A DNA stretch of 64,000 nt from Sphingobacterium sp. ML3W. GTDB taxonomy: Bacteria; Bacteroidota; Bacteroidia; Sphingobacteriales; Sphingobacteriaceae. The position numbers were made by a program, and so were the translations under genes. Under the pieces are notes generated by a model. The model searched no databases. It saw only the letters and a list, made by a program, of their open reading frames with translations, and was not told the DNA's origin. The stretch is from assembly GCF_000747525.1 (NCBI RefSeq), contig NZ_CP009278.1, positions 2,666,001 to 2,730,000 on the forward strand. Direction: 5' to 3'. Of the stretch, positions 48,110-57,233 are shown one piece after another (the stretch's first letter is position 1; every line of letters starts with the position of its first letter).

Positions 48110-48487
48110 ATGTGGATTAAAATATTTCACTTCTTGGCGTTATTTGGTTACTTGAACATCCTTTTTTACGAGGCTGGCGTCAACACTAATGCGCGTGCAA
48201 CAAATGCTGCAATCCAATATTTTACTGGGGATTCACTACTTGAATTTGTTTTGGATGACGTATTGGATATTCCCATTGAAATTCCCGAAAAAGATTCAGA
48301 AGTTCAATTTGATGACTATCGCATATTTAATTTCAATCATCAGATTCTATCCATTTTCATTTTTGTTTTAGGAATTTTATATTCAGCATACTCCATACTA
48401 AAACATAAAAAACACCCACTTTACAGCAAGAAAAATTCCTGCTTATCAGGCTATTATCAGTATTTATACCGATATAGTTTATTCTAA
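48110..48487 (+). CDS. Small membrane protein of unknown family at the head of the efflux operon
   Basis: 125 residues from the ATG at 48110. Two hydrophobic segments are seen: IKIFHFLALFGYLNILFYEA near the start and QILSIFIFVLGILYSAYSIL around residues 83-102. Between them is an acidic stretch (LEFVLDDVLDIPIEIPEKDSE) that would lie outside the membrane. The C-terminal tail is basic and Tyr-rich. I do not recognise the family. It is on the same strand as the adaptor, 104 bases upstream, and begins about 20 bases after the IS element. Confidence 0.6.
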   Translation: MWIKIFHFLALFGYLNILFYEAGVNTNARATNAAIQYFTGDSLLEFVLDDVLDIPIEIPEKDSEVQFDDYRIFNFNHQILSIFIFVLGILYSAYSILKHKKHPLYSKKNSCLSGYYQYLYRYSLF

Positions 48488-48591
48488 ATTAACTCCTACC
48501 CTATTTTCTACGGTGATCAAATAGGTCACAACACACTATGATATAGATGTTTAGTCTATTGTCAATCTATTTTTAATAATTTAAATTTCAT

Positions 48592-49701
48592 ATGAAAAAA
48601 AGTTCCATGTCTTGGTATGCTTTGTCGTGCCTTGCGATTTTATCTGCTTGTACGGCTAAGAGTAATGATAAACAAGTTAGTACATCTCTAAAAAAAGTAC
48701 CTATTTCCACTTTAGTAGTTATGGATACTACTATATATAAAGATTATATTGCTGATATACAGTCGGTTAAAAACATTGAATTAAGATCGCGTTTAAGTGG
48801 TTTTTTAGAGCATATTTATATAGATGAGGGTGCTGCAGTTAAGAAAGGTCAAGTATTGTTCAAGCTTAGCGATGAAGAGTATAAGGCTGATTATGCACGT
48901 GCTAAAGCAAATTTTAATACCGCGTTGACTGATGTGAAAAAGGTGGTTCTTGAATTAGAAAGAACACAAGATCTAGCGGCTAAAAATATTGTAAGTAAAA
49001 CAGAAGTTGAATTGCTTCAACTTCAACATACAGCAGCTGAATCTAAAGTCGAAGAGGCAAGGTCAATTATGCAACAAGCCAAAACGCAATTAGATTATAC
49101 ACTCGTCCGTGCTCCTTTTGATGGCAAAATTGACAGGATTCCCCTGAAAGAAGGTTCGCTCTTAGCACAGGGTTCACTGTTGACTACCGTATCCTCTCTT
49201 AAAGAAGTGAATGTATATTTTGATATTTCAGAGAATGAGTACCTCAGTATTGTGTCCGACTCTTCATTCAATCAAAACTCATTTAATAAAGATGTAAAAT
49301 TAATTTTGGCAGACGGGAATACATATCCATATCCAGGAAAAGCTGCAATCGTAGAGAGTGAATTTGAAAAAAATACAGGATCAATCTCATTGCGTGCGAG
49401 ATTTGTGAATCCCCAGGGAATGTTAAAACATGGTGCTTCAGGGAAAATATCTGTACCAATTCAAACAGGTGACACCAGATTTGTCCATCAGAAATCTGTA
49501 TTTGAAATTCAAGATAAAACATATGTATATATATTAAACAAGGATAATACGGTTTCGATGAAGTCTTTCGAGGCTGGACAGCGTGTAGGTCACTATTATA
49601 TTGTAAATGCAGGATTATCGGACACCGATAAAATTGTATATGAAGGTATACAAGCGCTTAAAGATGGTATGAAGGTCGAGGTTATTTCCAATAAGTTATA
49701 A
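48592..49701 (+). CDS. RND periplasmic adaptor lipoprotein, AcrA-like
   Basis: 369 residues. Lipobox LAILSAC (Cys near residue 20) anchors it to the membrane. Barrel-sandwich halves (FLEHIYIDEGAAVKKGQVLF-type and LVRAPFDGKIDRIPLKEGS) flank a coiled hairpin of about 50 residues. The beta-barrel and membrane-proximal domains follow (VYFDISENEY, LKHGASGKISVP). It connects the pump encoded 22 bases downstream with the outer-membrane factor. No His-rich segments, unlike the metal adaptor in the first module. Confidence 0.94.
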   Translation: MKKSSMSWYALSCLAILSACTAKSNDKQVSTSLKKVPISTLVVMDTTIYKDYIADIQSVKNIELRSRLSGFLEHIYIDEGAAVKKGQVLFKLSDEEYKADYARAKANFNTALTDVKKVVLELERTQDLAAKNIVSKTEVELLQLQHTAAESKVEEARSIMQQAKTQLDYTLVRAPFDGKIDRIPLKEGSLLAQGSLLTTVSSLKEVNVYFDISENEYLSIVSDSSFNQNSFNKDVKLILADGNTYPYPGKAAIVESEFEKNTGSISLRARFVNPQGMLKHGASGKISVPIQTGDTRFVHQKSVFEIQDKTYVYILNKDNTVSMKSFEAGQRVGHYYIVNAGLSDTDKIVYEGIQALKDGMKVEVISNKL

Positions 49702-49723
49702 TAGTTTGTTTTAGAAAAATTTT

Positions 49724-52700
49724 ATGTTTGATGTTTATATAAAAAGGCCAATCTTATCGTTAGTAATTTCATTATTTATAACGTTATTAGGATTATTGGC
49801 TTTATTTACGCTGCCTGTAACGCAGTTTCCAGATATTGTTCCTCCCTCTGTTGTTGTAACGGCAAATTATACTGGAGCTAATGCAGAAGTCAGTACCAAT
49901 GCCGTCGCAATCCCGCTGGAAAGAGCGATTAATGGCGTTGCGGGCATGACTTCTATGAATACCGTATCAACTAATAACGGTACAACGCTTATTCAAGTAG
50001 TCTTTAAAGTTGGAATAGACCCCGATATTGCAGCCGTGAATGTGCAGAACCGTGTTACAACGGTTTTAGATGAGCTACCTGAGGAGGTAACACGAGCTGG
50101 AGTAACAACCGAAAAAGAAGTAAATAGTATGTTGATGTATTTAAATCTCTATACAGAAGATGAAACTGCTGATGAACGTTTTATTTACAACTTTACGGAT
50201 ATCAATGTATTAAAAGAGTTGAAACGCATCGAAGGTGTAGGTTTTGCTCAAATTATGGGTATGCGAGATTATGCGATGCGTGTTTGGGTTAAACCTGACC
50301 GCCTAGCGGCTTATCAAATATCCACAGATGAATTGATTGAGGCTTTAAGGAAGCAAAATATCGAAGCCGCTCCTGGACAGACGGGTATCAGTTCGGATAA
50401 AATGGTGAACATGCAACAATATGTGTTGCGTTATCCGGGTAAATTTTCTGAACCTGAAGAATATGCAAATGTGCCAATCCGCGCAAATGCGGACGGCTCA
50501 ATCATTAGAATTAAGGATGTTGCAGAGATTGAATTTGGTTCATTAGATTATGAGATGGTTTCCAAAACTGACGGAAGGCCATCAGCGTCTATTATGTTGA
50601 AGCAATTGCCAGGTTCTAATGCGCAAGATGTAATCAAGAGTGTTAAAGATAGAATGGCTGAATTGCAAAAAGAAACATTCCCTGCAGGTATGAAGTACAC
50701 CATGGGTTACGACGTTTCTCGCTTTTTGGATGCGTCTATTTCAAGTGTTATCAAAACGTTGTTAGAAGCATTTTTACTCGTGTTTATTGTGGTATTCATA
50801 TTCTTACAGAATTTTAGAGCAACATTAATTCCCATTTTGGCTGTTCCAGTGAGTTTGATTGGTTCATTATTCTGTATGCAAATGCTTGGCTTCTCGATCA
50901 ATTTATTGACCCTTTTTGCACTCGTATTGGCAATTGGAATTGTAATTGACAATGGTATTGTGGTTGTAGAGGCAGTTTTCGCAAAGATGGAAGAAGAAAA
51001 TCTTCCTCCAATGGAAGCAACACTCGCGGCGATGAAAGAAGTGGGTTCTGCCGTAATTGCCATTACACTTGTCATGTCGGCAGTATTTATACCAGTGGCA
51101 TTTTTAGATGGTCCAGTTGGTATTTTCTATCGACAATTCTCACTTACATTAGCGTCAGCTATTATTATTTCCGGTATCAATGCATTAACCTTAACACCGG
51201 CACTATGTGCGCTCTTGCTCAAAAATCCACATGACCAAAAAGAGAAAAATACTTGGTTGACACGCTTCTTTAAAAAGTTCAATCGTGCATACGATAAGTT
51301 AGCAGGTAGATATCGTGGATTTCTAACCAAAACGGTGGGTCGTAGAGGACTTACAGTGCTTGTGTTGGTGATATCATTTATCGCCACATGGGGTACAAGT
51401 GCAATCCTACCATCAGGTTTCATCCCAACAGAAGATCAGGGTATGGTGTATGTAAGTGTAACAACTCCTCCTGGTGCCACTGTCGATAGAACGGAAAAAG
51501 CACTAGACGAAGTAGATCGTATCTCTCGGAGTTTAGAATCTGTCGAAACAGTTTCTACACTTGCCGGATACAGTATATTAACCGAAGTATCAGGATCTTC
51601 GTATGGTATGGGAATGATTAACCTAAAATCTTGGGAAGACCGAAGCCAAACTGTTGATGATGTCATGAACGAGCTGAAAGAGAAGACAGCTCATATTGCT
51701 GATGCCCAGATTGAGTTTTTCCCACCTCCCACTGTTCCAGGATTTGGAAATGCTGCTGGTTTTGAAGTACGCCTTTTAGATAAAACAGGAACAGAGGATT
51801 TGAATAAAACAGCTATTGTATTAGAGGATTTTATGAAAAAGCTGAGTGCAAGTGAGTCAATTGAGAGTGTTTCTTCTGGATTTGACGTCAACTTCCCTCA
51901 GTATATGCTCGAAATAGACTATGATTTGGCAGCTAAGAAGGGAATATCAGTAGATAACGCAATGAATACATTGCAAACATTAATGGGTAGCTTCTACGCG
52001 ACTAATTTCATTAGATATGGACAGATGTATAAAGTGATGGTACAAGCTGATGCCCATTATCGAAAACAACCTGAAGATGTTTTAAATCTTTTTGTAAAAA
52101 CAGACAATGGAGAAATGGTTCCATACTCGGCATTCGTCACTATGAAGCGTGTGTTTGGTCCAGAACAGATTACCCGTTATAATATGTTTACAAGTGCTAT
52201 GATCAATGGTCAACCAACTGCTGGATACAGTACCGGCCAAGCTATTGAGACAATTCAAGAAATCGCAAAAACGCTACCACAGGGATACAGTATTGAATGG
52301 TCCGGTATGACTAAGGAACAGATAGCCTCCGGAGATCAGACTATTTACATATTTGCATTGGTCCTACTATTTGTATACCTTTTATTAGCTGCGCAGTACG
52401 AGAGCTTCCTATTGCCCCTACCTGTAATTTTATGTATTCCCGCAGGTATGTTCGGTGCATTCATATTCTTGAAGCTTTTAGGTTTGGAAAATAACATCTA
52501 TGCCCAAGTAGCTCTTGTTATGCTCATTGGTCTATTGGGTAAAAATGCCATATTAATTGTCGAGTATGCCGTTCTGAAACATAAGCAAGGCATGTCCATA
52601 ATAGATTCAGCCATCGATGGTGCTATTGCCCGATTAAGACCAATTTTAATGACTTCATTTGCTTTCGTGGCAGGTTTGATTCCATTAATGTTCTCGTCAG

Positions 52701-54283
52701 GAGCAAGTGCTATTGGTAATAGAACGATTGGTACAGCATCTGTTGGGGGTATGTTAATCGGTACTATAATAGGTGTATTGATCATACCTGCATTATATGT
52801 ACTCTGCTCCAAACGCAAACCAAAGATAAATAAGAAAAAAGCAGTAACCGTAACTTCCATTGTAATTGCTTTATTTCTCATATCAAGCTGTTCTGTTCCT
52901 AAAAATCTAATACCAAAACAGACATCCACTTTACCGGAAAAATTTACTCCTGAAATAGAGCGGACTGAAGAATCAATAGCACAAATTCCTTGGAGAAAAG
53001 TATTTGAGGATAAAAAACTCATTGCCCTGATTGACTCGGCATTATTATACAATCATGACCTGCAAATGGCTATTACACGTATTGAAATGGCACAAGCAAG
53101 TTTCAAACAGAAAAAAGCCGCTCTTTATCCAAAAGTAAATGCAGAAGTTGGTGCAGGTTTGACAAAATATGGTTTCTATACCGAAGAAGGGATTGGAAAT
53201 TATGATGGTAATTTTTCTGAAAATTTAACAGCAGACCAAAAAATTCCATCGCCTGCGGTACCAGATTATTTTGTTGGTCTCCGTAGCTCATGGGAGATTG
53301 ATGTTTGGGGAAAATTGAAAAAACAAAGAAAATCAGCTTACGAAAATTACCTAGCGCAGATAGAAGGAAAGCAATTGATAGCAACAGAATTAGTTTCCAA
53401 TATTAGTTCTGCCTACTATCAGCTCATCAGTTTAGATAATCAATTGGCTGTTTTTGAAAGAAATTTAAAATTACAGGAAAAAGCCTTAGCCATTATTGAA
53501 GTACAAAAGGAGGCTGGACGGGCTACCGAGTTGGCTGTTCAACAATTCAAGGCAATTTTAGCAAATTCAAAATCAGATCGTTCAAAAACAAGACAAGAAA
53601 TTAGTATCCTTGAAAATCACATTAACTTCCTAATAGGCCGTATCAATGAGCCGATTCAACGTACGGCGCTTAATTTGGAGGATGTGCATTTATTTGATAA
53701 GTTGGCTTCGGGTGACCCTGCGATGATGCTAGCCTTAAGGCCAGATATTCGTGAAGCTTCACATCAAATGTTAGCTGCAGAACAAGAGGTTCACGCAGCA
53801 AAGGCAGCCTTTCTTCCAACTATTGTATTGTCCCCGTTTGTAGGTCTGAATTCCTTCAGTCTTGATAAATTGGTCGATATTAACAAATCGGCAACATACA
53901 GTCTGTTTGGAGGTGTAACAGCGCCTATTTTCAACCAAAGAGAATTGAAAACTCAGTATGAGCATTACAAAGGTAACTACGGAATCTCTTTTTTACAGTA
54001 TGAAAAGATTGTGTTGCAGGCCTACAACGAGGTTTCAAATGCCTTGTTGACCGAGGATCATATTGTCGATCGTTTTCAACATAAAAATGAACAAGTAGTT
54101 GCATTGGAATTATCCGTAAACTCTGCGAACGACTTATTTTTAGCTGGTCGAATCAATTACCTAGAAATCATCACCAGTCAAAGAGAGTCACTTGCGGCAC
54201 AAATTGAACAAGTGAATATTCTAGAAGAGAAAATCTTAAATCAATTAGTGCTTTACAAAGCGCTAGGCGGAGGTTGGCAATAA
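49724..54283 (+). CDS. HAE1 (AcrB-like) RND pump fused to a NodT-type outer-membrane factor
   Basis: 1519 residues. Residues 1 to about 1035 are a complete hydrophobe/amphiphile RND pump with 12 membrane segments. In the proton relay, helix 4 reads AIGIVIDNGIVVVEA: Asp409 is kept, but Asn410 replaces the second Asp of AcrB. Lys940 in LLGKNAILIVE is present. After a basic linker (SKRKPKINKKK) a hydrophobic segment ends in a lipobox, FLISSC (Cys1056). Residues 1056-1519 form a NodT/OprM-like outer-membrane factor of normal length, with WRKVFEDKKLIALIDSAL and RPDIREASHQMLAAEQ. Substrates are probably toxic organic compounds, inferred from family. It is last in the operon. Confidence 0.94.
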   Translation: MFDVYIKRPILSLVISLFITLLGLLALFTLPVTQFPDIVPPSVVVTANYTGANAEVSTNAVAIPLERAINGVAGMTSMNTVSTNNGTTLIQVVFKVGIDPDIAAVNVQNRVTTVLDELPEEVTRAGVTTEKEVNSMLMYLNLYTEDETADERFIYNFTDINVLKELKRIEGVGFAQIMGMRDYAMRVWVKPDRLAAYQISTDELIEALRKQNIEAAPGQTGISSDKMVNMQQYVLRYPGKFSEPEEYANVPIRANADGSIIRIKDVAEIEFGSLDYEMVSKTDGRPSASIMLKQLPGSNAQDVIKSVKDRMAELQKETFPAGMKYTMGYDVSRFLDASISSVIKTLLEAFLLVFIVVFIFLQNFRATLIPILAVPVSLIGSLFCMQMLGFSINLLTLFALVLAIGIVIDNGIVVVEAVFAKMEEENLPPMEATLAAMKEVGSAVIAITLVMSAVFIPVAFLDGPVGIFYRQFSLTLASAIIISGINALTLTPALCALLLKNPHDQKEKNTWLTRFFKKFNRAYDKLAGRYRGFLTKTVGRRGLTVLVLVISFIATWGTSAILPSGFIPTEDQGMVYVSVTTPPGATVDRTEKALDEVDRISRSLESVETVSTLAGYSILTEVSGSSYGMGMINLKSWEDRSQTVDDVMNELKEKTAHIADAQIEFFPPPTVPGFGNAAGFEVRLLDKTGTEDLNKTAIVLEDFMKKLSASESIESVSSGFDVNFPQYMLEIDYDLAAKKGISVDNAMNTLQTLMGSFYATNFIRYGQMYKVMVQADAHYRKQPEDVLNLFVKTDNGEMVPYSAFVTMKRVFGPEQITRYNMFTSAMINGQPTAGYSTGQAIETIQEIAKTLPQGYSIEWSGMTKEQIASGDQTIYIFALVLLFVYLLLAAQYESFLLPLPVILCIPAGMFGAFIFLKLLGLENNIYAQVALVMLIGLLGKNAILIVEYAVLKHKQGMSIIDSAIDGAIARLRPILMTSFAFVAGLIPLMFSSGASAIGNRTIGTASVGGMLIGTIIGVLIIPALYVLCSKRKPKINKKKAVTVTSIVIALFLISSCSVPKNLIPKQTSTLPEKFTPEIERTEESIAQIPWRKVFEDKKLIALIDSALLYNHDLQMAITRIEMAQASFKQKKAALYPKVNAEVGAGLTKYGFYTEEGIGNYDGNFSENLTADQKIPSPAVPDYFVGLRSSWEIDVWGKLKKQRKSAYENYLAQIEGKQLIATELVSNISSAYYQLISLDNQLAVFERNLKLQEKALAIIEVQKEAGRATELAVQQFKAILANSKSDRSKTRQEISILENHINFLIGRINEPIQRTALNLEDVHLFDKLASGDPAMMLALRPDIREASHQMLAAEQEVHAAKAAFLPTIVLSPFVGLNSFSLDKLVDINKSATYSLFGGVTAPIFNQRELKTQYEHYKGNYGISFLQYEKIVLQAYNEVSNALLTEDHIVDRFQHKNEQVVALELSVNSANDLFLAGRINYLEIITSQRESLAAQIEQVNILEEKILNQLVLYKALGGGWQ

Positions 54284-54297
54284 AGATTAGTAATATG

Positions 54298-54339
54298 AAC
54301 AAAAAGGTTCCCTTCTTTAAAGAAGGGAACCTTTTTGTT
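54298..54339. terminator. Perfect 42-base palindrome, bidirectional terminator
   Basis: AACAAAAAGGTTCCCTTCTTT is exactly repeated as its complement without a separate loop. It ends both the efflux operon and the sulfate-assimilation operon, which converge here. Confidence 0.9.
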
Positions 54340-54349
54340 TATGAATAAG

Positions 54350-55594
54350 TTAAGCTACACACTCAATCATGATAGCCGCAACAGTTAAATTAGTCCGTGG
54401 ATCGATGATGATACCTCGTCCTGTTGCTTGATGCTCTTGATAGATATCAAAAGAAAGATCTTCCGCAGCTTTAATGTGCACACGTCCAATGTCATTCAAG
54501 GCAATCACATCCCCATATTTATATTCATGGCTATTGATGTCTATCTTATGAATAACTTCATTAATTTTTATTTTTGTTGTCCGTCCAAAATTTTGGAATA
54601 AATAAACCTGAGATGTATCCAATGGTTTATTATCAAACCAACAGATATTCGCTTCAAAACTTCTTTCCACAAACCCAGGGGATTGAACGGAGACAATAGT
54701 ATCTCCCCGACTGATATCCACCTGATCGGTTAAATGTACAATAACCGACTGACCATCTTCAGCTTTTTCTAGATGTTCTCCAGCCAATTCTATGCGCTTA
54801 ATTTTACTTCTGATAGATGAGGGTAAAATCATAACATCATCTCCAGTTTTCAATCCATTGCCTACTACACGACCGGCATAACCACGGTAATCATGCAATT
54901 CATCAGTTTGCGGCCTTACCACCCATTGTACGGGTAAACGCCATGCCTGCCCCTCAGACTCTTGGAATTCAATAGTTTCTAGATAAGACAATAAGGAAGG
55001 GCCAGTATACCAGGCCGTATTTTCTGAAGGAGATACAATGTTATCACCTTTCAAGGCCGAAACAGGCATAAAATCAACATCGGTCAATGCTAATTTGTCA
55101 GCTAAAAGTTGATAGTCAGCCTTGATGTTATTAAATACCTCTTCATTATAATCAACCATATCCATTTTGTTGATACACACGAGCACTTTTTTCAAAGACA
55201 ATAGTTTTGCCAAAAAAGAATGACGCTTTGTTTGTTCGATCACTCCCCTTCTAGCATCCACTAATATGATGATTAAATCAGAATTAGAGGCTCCTGTAAT
55301 CATATTGCGCGTGTATTGTATATGACCAGGTGCATCTGCAATGATGAATTTACGTTTCTCTGTCTGAAAGTATTTATAAGCCACATCAATGGTAATCCCC
55401 TGTTCACGTTCCGCTTTCAATCCATCTGTTAAAATAGCTAAATCAACAGTTCCATCATTATTTTTACGATTAGCTTTTTTGATAGCCTCTAACTGATCAT
55501 CCAATATGGAATCTGTATCATATAGGAGACGGCCGATCAAGGTGCTTTTACCATCATCAACAGAACCTGCCGTTATAAATTTTAAAATTTTCAT
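54350..55594 (-). CDS. cysN: Sulfate adenylyltransferase subunit 1 (GTPase)
   Basis: 414-residue EF-Tu-like GTPase that drives APS formation by CysD. G1 GSVDDGKST, G2 region REQGITID, G3 DAPGHIQYTRNM and G4 NKMDMVDY are intact. It ends after the beta-barrel domains: there is no fused CysC (APS kinase) domain, and no cysC gene lies in the window. Last gene of the minus-strand operon, 35 bases after cysD. Confidence 0.97.
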   Translation of the reverse strand: MKILKFITAGSVDDGKSTLIGRLLYDTDSILDDQLEAIKKANRKNNDGTVDLAILTDGLKAEREQGITIDVAYKYFQTEKRKFIIADAPGHIQYTRNMITGASNSDLIIILVDARRGVIEQTKRHSFLAKLLSLKKVLVCINKMDMVDYNEEVFNNIKADYQLLADKLALTDVDFMPVSALKGDNIVSPSENTAWYTGPSLLSYLETIEFQESEGQAWRLPVQWVVRPQTDELHDYRGYAGRVVGNGLKTGDDVMILPSSIRSKIKRIELAGEHLEKAEDGQSVIVHLTDQVDISRGDTIVSVQSPGFVERSFEANICWFDNKPLDTSQVYLFQNFGRTTKIKINEVIHKIDINSHEYKYGDVIALNDIGRVHIKAAEDLSFDIYQEHQATGRGIIIDPRTNLTVAAIMIECVA

Positions 55595-55629
55595 TTGCTA
55601 AATTATAGTTTTCAAATCCCTGCTTTACC

Positions 55630-56520
55630 TTAAAAGTATCCTTGTTTTTTGCGATCTTCCATGGCAGCTTCCGATACTTTATCATCCATTCGCGCACCAC
55701 GCTCACTAACTGTAGAAGCTTTTATTTCAGCTATTATATCATCCAGTTCAGTTGCTTGAGAGTCAACAGCTGCCGTACAAGTCATATCACCTACAGTACG
55801 GAATCGCACAAATTTAGTTTCCATGATATCATCTGCGTCCATATTTAAAAAAGATGCCGCTGCCATTAATTGACCATTTCTTGTAATGACCTCCCGTTCG
55901 TGGCTGAAATAAATACTGGGCAGTTTTATGTTTTCACGTTTAATATAATTCCAAACATCCAGTTCTGTCCAGTTTGATATTGGAAATACACGTACATTCT
56001 CTCCCTTATTTATTTTACCATTGAAAATATTCCAGAGCTCCGGACGCTGACGCTTAGGGTCCCACTGGCCAAATTCATCGCGTACTGAAAAAACACGTTC
56101 TTTTGCCCTTGCCTTCTCCTCGTCACGACGGGCGCCACCTATACATGCGTCAAAACCGTTTGCGGCTATAGTGTCCAAAAGTGTAACGGTTTGTAATGCA
56201 TTTCTACTCGCATTTTTCCCCTTTTGCTCTACGACCTTACCCGCATCAATACTATCCTGCACATGCCCAACGATTAGACGTTCCCCGATTTGGTCAATCA
56301 ACCAGTCGCGATATGCAATCGTTTCTGGAAAGTTATGCCCCGTATCTATGTGTACTAAGGGAAAAGGGAATTTACCAGGTCTAAATGCTTTTAAAGCCAA
56401 GTGAACCAATGTAATGGAGTCTTTTCCTCCTGAAAATAATAATGCAGGATTCTCAAATTGTCCAGCTACTTCACGTAATATATAAATTGATTCTGCTTCT
56501 AGTTGATCTAAATAATCCAT
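55630..56520 (-). CDS. cysD: Sulfate adenylyltransferase subunit 2
   Basis: 296-residue catalytic subunit that forms adenosine 5'-phosphosulfate from ATP and sulfate. ATP-pyrophosphatase loop FSGGKDSITL near residue 30, GGARRDEEKARAKER, and the C-terminal FRTVGDMTCTAAVDS and GYF ending are typical. It starts 11 bases after the cysH stop and is followed by its partner cysN. Confidence 0.97.
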   Translation of the reverse strand: MDYLDQLEAESIYILREVAGQFENPALLFSGGKDSITLVHLALKAFRPGKFPFPLVHIDTGHNFPETIAYRDWLIDQIGERLIVGHVQDSIDAGKVVEQKGKNASRNALQTVTLLDTIAANGFDACIGGARRDEEKARAKERVFSVRDEFGQWDPKRQRPELWNIFNGKINKGENVRVFPISNWTELDVWNYIKRENIKLPSIYFSHEREVITRNGQLMAAASFLNMDADDIMETKFVRFRTVGDMTCTAAVDSQATELDDIIAEIKASTVSERGARMDDKVSEAAMEDRKKQGYF

Positions 56521-56531
56521 TTAATCTTCTT

Positions 56532-57233
56532 TTATTTTGTTGTCACATGTAATCCACACTCCTTTTTACTTTGGTCTTCCCACCACCAACGACCAGCACG
56601 AAAATCTTCACCATCTTGTATCGCTCTTGTGCAAGGGGCACATCCAATACTTGGAAAGCCTTTATCATGTAAGACATTATATGGGATACGTTCACTTTTT
56701 ACATAACTATTTATCATTTCAAAAGTCCAATCAAACAAAGGGTGAATCTTGATGATATCGTTCACCTCATCATATTCGATGTACTCCATGTCATGACGGT
56801 TGAGCGATTGCTCAGCTCTAATACCTGTAATCCAAATTTTCGCACCTTTTATAGCTCTTTGTAGCGGCTCTATCTTTCTGATATAACAGCATGTCTTTCT
56901 GTTTTCTACCGATTCGTAAAAGGCATTAGGACCTTTTTGCGATACAAATTTTTGAATCTCTTCGGTATTGGGATAATACGTATCAATCGCGATCCCGTAA
57001 CGTTCCAAAGTTCTGCTCCAAAGCGAATAGGTCTCTTTAAATAATCGACCCGTATCCAAAGTGAATATTTTAATATCCAGCTTTTTATTACCGATCCAAT
57101 CCGTAATGATTTGGTCCTCAATACCAAAAGACGTCGAAAAAATTACTTGGCCGGGATATTGCTCCGCAATTGCCTGAAGTAATTCTACACCATTTTTACC
57201 GGATAAAATCGCTTTAATTTTAGTAATTTCCAT
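56532..57233 (-). CDS. cysH: Adenylyl-sulfate (APS) reductase of the CysH family
   Basis: 233 residues from the ATG at 57233; the frame opens three codons earlier at a TTG. PP-loop variant FSTSFGIEDQ and the C-terminal ECGLH motif with the catalytic Cys are present. It carries CC (RKTCCYIRK) and CxxC (IGCAPCTRA) pairs, the ligands of a [4Fe-4S] cluster. In this family those cysteines mark enzymes that use APS, whereas E. coli-type PAPS reductases lack them. That fits the absence of cysC. It overlaps the upstream siroheme gene by 14 bases. Confidence 0.93.
   Translation of the reverse strand: MEITKIKAILSGKNGVELLQAIAEQYPGQVIFSTSFGIEDQIITDWIGNKKLDIKIFTLDTGRLFKETYSLWSRTLERYGIAIDTYYPNTEEIQKFVSQKGPNAFYESVENRKTCCYIRKIEPLQRAIKGAKIWITGIRAEQSLNRHDMEYIEYDEVNDIIKIHPLFDWTFEMINSYVKSERIPYNVLHDKGFPSIGCAPCTRAIQDGEDFRAGRWWWEDQSKKECGLHVTTK

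Noticed and set aside
39419..54283. The two long pump ORFs as artefacts of sequencing errors joining separate genes
   Set aside because: Both frames are open through a sensible linker and a preserved signal-like segment, and fused RND-channel proteins are known in Bacteroidota; two identical errors are unlikely.
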